Assembly: GCA_950106755.1 (NCBI GenBank)
Contig: OX467088.1
Span: 4,696,001-4,760,000, forward strand
Reading direction: 5' to 3'
From: Climacium dendroides
Taxonomy: Eukaryota; Streptophyta; Bryopsida; Hypnales; Climaciaceae
Length of the DNA: 64,000 nucleotides
Positions 59,060 to 64,000 of this stretch are shown here, piece by piece. The position numbers were made by a program, and so were the translations under genes. Below the pieces are notes generated by a model. The model saw only the letters and a list, made by a program, of their open reading frames with translations, was not told the origin of the DNA and did no database searches. Within the stretch, counting starts at the first letter, position 1. Every line of letters begins with the position of its first letter.

Positions 59060-61397
59060 TGTCAAATAAAATGTCAATGACAACATCAACTTGTTTTTAT
59101 AGTAACATACCAATGTTTTCTGTAATGTCTACAAAAATCTACCTTTTCGAATTTGTTATTTGTTAATGTCTTCATGTTTTGTCAAACACTATATGTTAGT
59201 AGTCAAACGAAGGCAAAAATGTGGGATTCCTATAGTGACTATTGAATAGATTTGACTTTGGATAGATTCCAATAGATTTATGACATACCTAATTAATAGA
59301 TGTAGAAAATTGAAGGAATGAATTATGAATGTTGGCCAAGGTTTAGGGAAATGCTAGTGTAGATTTGTTAGCTTTCGTCACTAGTGTAGAAGGGCCCTTT
59401 GAATTGAATGAAAGTTAGGTATCTAAAAACAAATGATCTTTCTAAAGGATGAGGTTGCCTAGCCTCTTTGGCTTACACAAAAGATGATTTTTTACTTTAA
59501 ACTTGCATTCTTTGACTTTCAATATGTTATTGAATTTTATATGAATTACTAAGAACTTATATTGTCACTACAAAATAGAATTGATAACTTCAACCAAATT
59601 TCTCCATCTACCCTAATGAAAAACAAAAAAAAATGGTTCTTGAGTTCTTGTGATCATACCAAGGGTAATATTGACATTCAAAGTTTAAAGTTATCTACAA
59701 AGCATGAATTGTTTGATTTATGTGACGCACCACATGTTTCACAAAAAAGATGTGAGCAACTTTGAATACTAAATTATATTTAGTTTCTACTCTTTGCATT
59801 TTGCTTATACCAAGTCATTGTATACCAATATCAATTTTCCATGTTAATTATTTGCATTTTAAGAGAGGACTTTTATATGTGCGTGTTTAGATAGGAATGT
59901 TGTTCATTTTTTGTCATATTTGAATGCCCTCAAGGATTATTCCTAAATTAGTCATTGCATTTAATATTAGAATTTTAAATAGATGCCAATTCAAAAGCAA
60001 GGTTTTAAAAATTCCTCCATGTAAAAGTCTTAGTATAAGATTGAAAAAGATTTACTCCTGCAACTAACACTTCACATTTGAATGTCTCCACTATGTCAAT
60101 GTACTTTTGGACAATTGAGTGAAGCCTAAATTAAATGAACAATGAGCAAGCAAACCTTTAACCAACAATCTTAACCCTTGGTTAAAACCCCAAACTTCAA
60201 ACTATATTTATTAAGTATTGTATTTGACTCCTAATTATATATTAAAATAGGATAAGATATACAATAGTAGATTGATAATTCAATATTTAACATCTTTCAT
60301 TTGGATATTTTTTCAACACATAGACCTATTCACACTCAAATATTACACAATAAACAAAAAATAAGTGACCATAAGTCACTGGTTGGATCTAGCTCTATAT
60401 GATACAAACTTTTGTCACCATTATAATACGACAATTTATACACCTATCTACTATATTACATTTAGAATTCGGTCTTCCTAAATTTTTAAATATTAACCTA
60501 TCTTACCATCAAGTATTATTGAAAGGATTATCCCTAAATTTCTAGTGTTTTAGGGTAGGTAATTGATAGAATTAAGAATGTACTATTTCATAATTCTTCT
60601 CAAAAATATCAATATAAAAAAAACATAAGTAAATGAATATAAGGTCTTTGGCAATGCCAACTGACTACATTCAAGCTTTAATTAACAAATTGGATGTGAA
60701 CCTCCATCCAACTCTCGCACAAAAAGGAGATTGACAAAACATTCTAAAAAACTACCCTTTCATTTGAACATGACATCCTAGGGATGTATAGAGACCACCC
60801 CTTAAGAAAATACACAATTCATGCAATTGATAAGAAATAGACATTTATAGATGAAGTTTGGTAATTTTCATAAAAATCACAAATATATAGATAGAATAGT
60901 ATTAATATAGATAGAGTGATGTATGAAATTTGGAGCAACATGAAATCATAAAACTTCATATACAAATAACATTGAAGACTAAAATTTTGGCATTGCAAAG
61001 TTACAAAGGTCTAGAACCTTTCTACATTTGCCAAACTCATCACACTTTTGTGCAATTTCTTGTGACATAACAAATGTAAGAAAAAGATTTGGGATTGGAT
61101 TTTAGATTGTGTCCAAGTATTTGGTGAGAGAATAAAGGATGAAGATGATATTAACCCTTAATGTCCTTTTTAATACAAAATGGATATTGGATGCTTTGGA
61201 AGTCCAAAGTGAAGTATCAAATTTTTTTGCTCTTTCATTTCATTTTTGAGATTGAAAAATCAGACAACCTTGTAGGAAATCTAATACATAGGTAAAATTT
61301 AAACAAACTTTTAGATGGCACCTTATCAAAATAGAGTATGATAATGACACCATAGAATAACTTGATGCTAAACTGCATGCTTTTGTATTTAGGGTTG

Positions 61398-61531
61398 CTA
61401 GCATGTGAACCTAGGAGCCTATAGCCTATATTATAGATACCTATGTTACATGCACCTTCAATAATTGTAAAGTACCTACTTACACCTAGACTTAAGGCTC
61501 ATAGGCTTGTGTTTCTAAATTCACATGCTAG
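61398..61531. mobile_element. Short relative of the 43.15-kb TIR element
   Basis: The ends are CTAGCATGTGAACCTAGGAG and an inverse ending CACATGCTAG. Between them is about one copy of the tatattatag/tatgttaca/caccttcaat unit that is repeated about five times at 43153-43607. Total length is 134 bp. Confidence 0.6.
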
Positions 61532-61849
61532 CATCATTGCTTATGTATTTCCCTCCATTCTCATATATAGTAATTTCACATACACAAATGATAAGATCGA
61601 GGACAAAAATTATTAAGATCAATCAATGTTAACAAATGAAAAAAAGATATCCACATGGGGTCAAGTTCCATTGGTCGTATCCATTCCTCTTACTTATGAA
61701 TAGGCTAGATAAGGGGTTTTATCAAAAGATGCCAAATCAATGCAAGCATCATAGATTGTATACCACAAGTAGTTATATTGTATTTACTATAACCTCCGTA
61801 AATTGATTGTAACTCCAATGTAACTGCCATGCCACTGAACCTTATGGAT

Positions 61850-62462
61850 GCCACGTTGTGTAAAAATTCATTTGCTTAGAAAGCTTGCAACATAGGTGAA
61901 TGAAAAGACAAAGATGAAGGCACCTACCCAGAGACTTACTAGGCAAGTAGAAACAAAATTAGTGTCTACCTAAAGACTTACCAGTTTGGCCAATTACCTA
62001 TTTGTTTGTCAATAGGTATTTCCTACATGGCATGAAATTTTCAATTGTTTCTTTTAGAAGGGCTAATTGAATGAGTGGTGGCAGGGCTGCAAAGATCTAG
62101 TTTTAGAATGACAATGGGGGCGGGCATATAGATGAATTTTGGCATTTACAAGGTTTGATGGCATAGTGTTTGGTAGGGGGTGTCAACCACACCACCAAAC
62201 TTTCCAAATACTATGTTGCACAAAAGTTCAATTGCTTAGAAAGCTTGCAATGGAGGCAAACAATGTACTAAAGGGAAATGGACCAATCTAGTTCCTATTG
62301 ACCAACTAGGTGTCTACCTTCATAGGTGCCTACCTAGAGACCTACTTGCTTGGCTAGTTCCCTATTTGTCATTCAATAGGTATCTCATATATGACATGAA
62401 ATTTTGCGATTGTATTGGAAGGAGGAAGTAAATTTAATCAATGGAAGCGGGTCCATGGAGGT
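61850..62462. repeat. Direct duplication with 360-bp offset
   Basis: Matching landmarks recur exactly 360 bp apart (ttgcttagaaagcttgcaa at 61872 and 62232), followed by shared but diverged segments such as caataggtat and acatgacatgaaatttt-type sequence (each copy differs slightly). An old tandem duplication with several indels. Confidence 0.6.
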
Positions 62463-62535
62463 CTATTTTTAGGATTATTGTGGAGGCGGGCAAATGGACC
62501 CTATTTTTAGGATTATTGTGGAGGTGGACAGAATA
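62463..62535. repeat. 38-bp two-copy tandem repeat
   Basis: Units starting at 62463 and 62501 share ctatttttaggattattgtg and then ggagg, nearly identical. It lies at the end of the larger duplication. Confidence 0.85.
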
Positions 62536-63827
62536 TGGTTTTGGGTGGATGATTTTGAAGGTGTAGTAGTTTCTACAAAGGAGCTTAGAGTTTGAATATG
62601 GGAGAAGAATGAACATTGCCTATGTGCTTCAATTGTGGTTGGGTTGTGGCTTCCATTTTGCAAATTTTGCTTTTTTGTTTTGACCTCCAATTCATGCAGG
62701 TAGAACATAGCATTATTTTACTTTGAAAATATTTGCATATTTCTCTTTACTTAAGGCTCTACTCTACTTTGAAGTCTTTAGATCTTTTTATAAAGATAAA
62801 TTTGAATTATGGAGCTCGAAAGCTCAACACCAAAGCCACATCATCAAAAGCTTAGTCAACATTGTAAAAAACATTGTGTTGCTCTTTGCTAAATCACACC
62901 TCACAAATTACTTTTAGACCCCAACTTTTTAGGCAAGACCCAAATAAAAGTCAATAATAAGATCCTTTGATTATAAATTCTAAAAATGAATAAAATTTGA
63001 TTTTCAACCTTATTTTTAGAAATATTATTTGGAGGCAATTTTTAGAGTATTTTTATTTTTATTTTTTGGAAGAAAAAAAAAGTTTGAATGAGTTGTACTA
63101 TATCTATGGTGGATTGAATATTGATAGAAAATATTTTCTCATCGCACCGTTTTGTAATTTTTACTTTGACTTTCAAATGAAATAATACCAGTTGGGACAT
63201 GTTCAACATGGATGAGTCTAAACATCAATGCATCACTCTAGAAATTGTCACAAAACAACAATAATTTTCTCATAAAAGAGTACTATTCATTATTTAAACC
63301 TTAAAAACCCAAAGAATTCAGACAAAACAAAAATGTGTTATAAGATATATGTTCAATAACTTTTTTGAAGTTTGCATCAAAGAAGATAATGTAAAGTTTG
63401 AAAGGTAGAAAGTAACCAAATGATCAAAATTATAAATCTATTTTTAGATTCTCTTCAAATGAATTTCAAAAATATTCTTAAAAAATTCACCAAAAATTTA
63501 ATTTTTATTTTTAGCATTTGAATTTTTTGTTGGTCAAATTTGTGATTTCTATTCATTTGTGAAAAAATACACAAGATCTAGTAATGAGAATCTTTCTCCA
63601 AATAGTAAATTTTTCAACAATAGGCAAATTCTAAACACTTTATACTATTTCTCTTCTAATTTTTGTTTGAATGTAATGATCTTAGTTTTGAATGTAAATA
63701 TTGAAAGACAACCCAATCTTTTTTCTTAAACTAAAAAAATAAAAATAAAAATTTCTATCCAAAAATGTTACCCAAAGTTAGGTAGCAACCAAAAAATGGT
63801 TGTTGAAGCACTTGCAATGGGGGTTAA

Positions 63828-64000
63828 GCCCTAAACTCCCATTGTTCTTTTGAGGGACAAAATGGATTTTGGACACGGGTTCTTATGACCTCAATTTCTA
63901 GAGAAACTGTTGAAACTTTTTTATAAGATAGAAAATTTGATCATAGAAAAATAATTTTTATTTCAATTGGTGCTCAAGAGCAAAAAGTTTACCATATAAA
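63828..64000 (+). mobile_element. TTAA-flanked element, left end only (runs off window)
   Basis: After TTAA (63824-63827) the sequence GCCCTAAACTCCC begins a segment homologous to the first ~160 bp of the element nested at 7077-7989, sharing attgttctttt / attattctttt, gggacaaa and ttggtgc landmarks. The right end lies beyond the window. Confidence 0.6.

Larger units (their letters stand above)
56195..64000. other. AT-rich intergenic tract
   Basis: After the 3' untranslated region of the CHD3-type gene (to about 56.5 kb) the sequence is AT-rich and gene-free as far as I can see. Repeats within it are listed separately. About 59.1-61.3 kb holds AT-rich sequence in which I recognise nothing. 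Confidence 0.7.

Overview
The window is nuclear DNA of a streptophyte plant. It has spliced genes with GT-AG introns, plant-type protein families with predicted organelle-targeting leaders, and plant DNA-transposon relics (Stowaway, CACTA and Mutator types). The coding exons are only moderately GC-rich and sit in very AT-rich, repeat-filled DNA, which does not look like a grass. A non-seed plant (moss, liverwort or similar) is my guess, and I cannot prove it.

Layout. 1-8.7 kb: AT-rich repeats, including nested miniature transposons. 8.7-10.4 kb (+): a two-exon gene for a small predicted secreted protein that I do not recognise. 10.4-12.4 kb: tandem and dispersed repeats. 12.46-19.94 kb (-): a complete 17-exon CCR4/Angel-type deadenylase-like gene (545 aa) with an organelle-like leader. 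19.9-28.9 kb: AT-rich repeats. 29.4-33.25 kb (-): a five-exon single-pass membrane protein (385 aa, DUF7356-like). It stands head-to-head with an eight-exon gene at 34.0-37.9 kb (+) for a predicted plastid DUF3783-like protein (222 aa). 37.9-44.3 kb: AT-rich repeats. 44.7-45.6 kb (+): a three-exon Tudor-domain gene (194 aa). 47.7-56.2 kb (+): a 16-exon CHD3-type chromatin remodeller (1359 aa: PHD, two chromodomains, SNF2 ATPase). 56.2-64 kb: AT-rich repeats. All exon models were built by hand; reading frame and splice phase agree across every junction.

The six genes do not form one pathway. The Tudor and CHD3 genes are adjacent, co-oriented and both chromatin-related. The membrane-protein and DUF3783 genes share an upstream interval of about 770 bp.

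The most unusual signal is a family of short elements with termini like CCCCTAAAGGACC, bounded on both sides by TTAA. One copy is inserted inside another repeat, and the related copy of that host repeat at 39.2 kb shows the unoccupied site with a single TTAA. This is the signature of piggyBac-type insertion and would be notable in a plant. Other repeats of interest are a Mutator-type miniature element with a 9-bp target duplication, a 719-bp near-palindrome, and a terminal-inverted-repeat element whose copies differ in the number of internal ~65-bp units.
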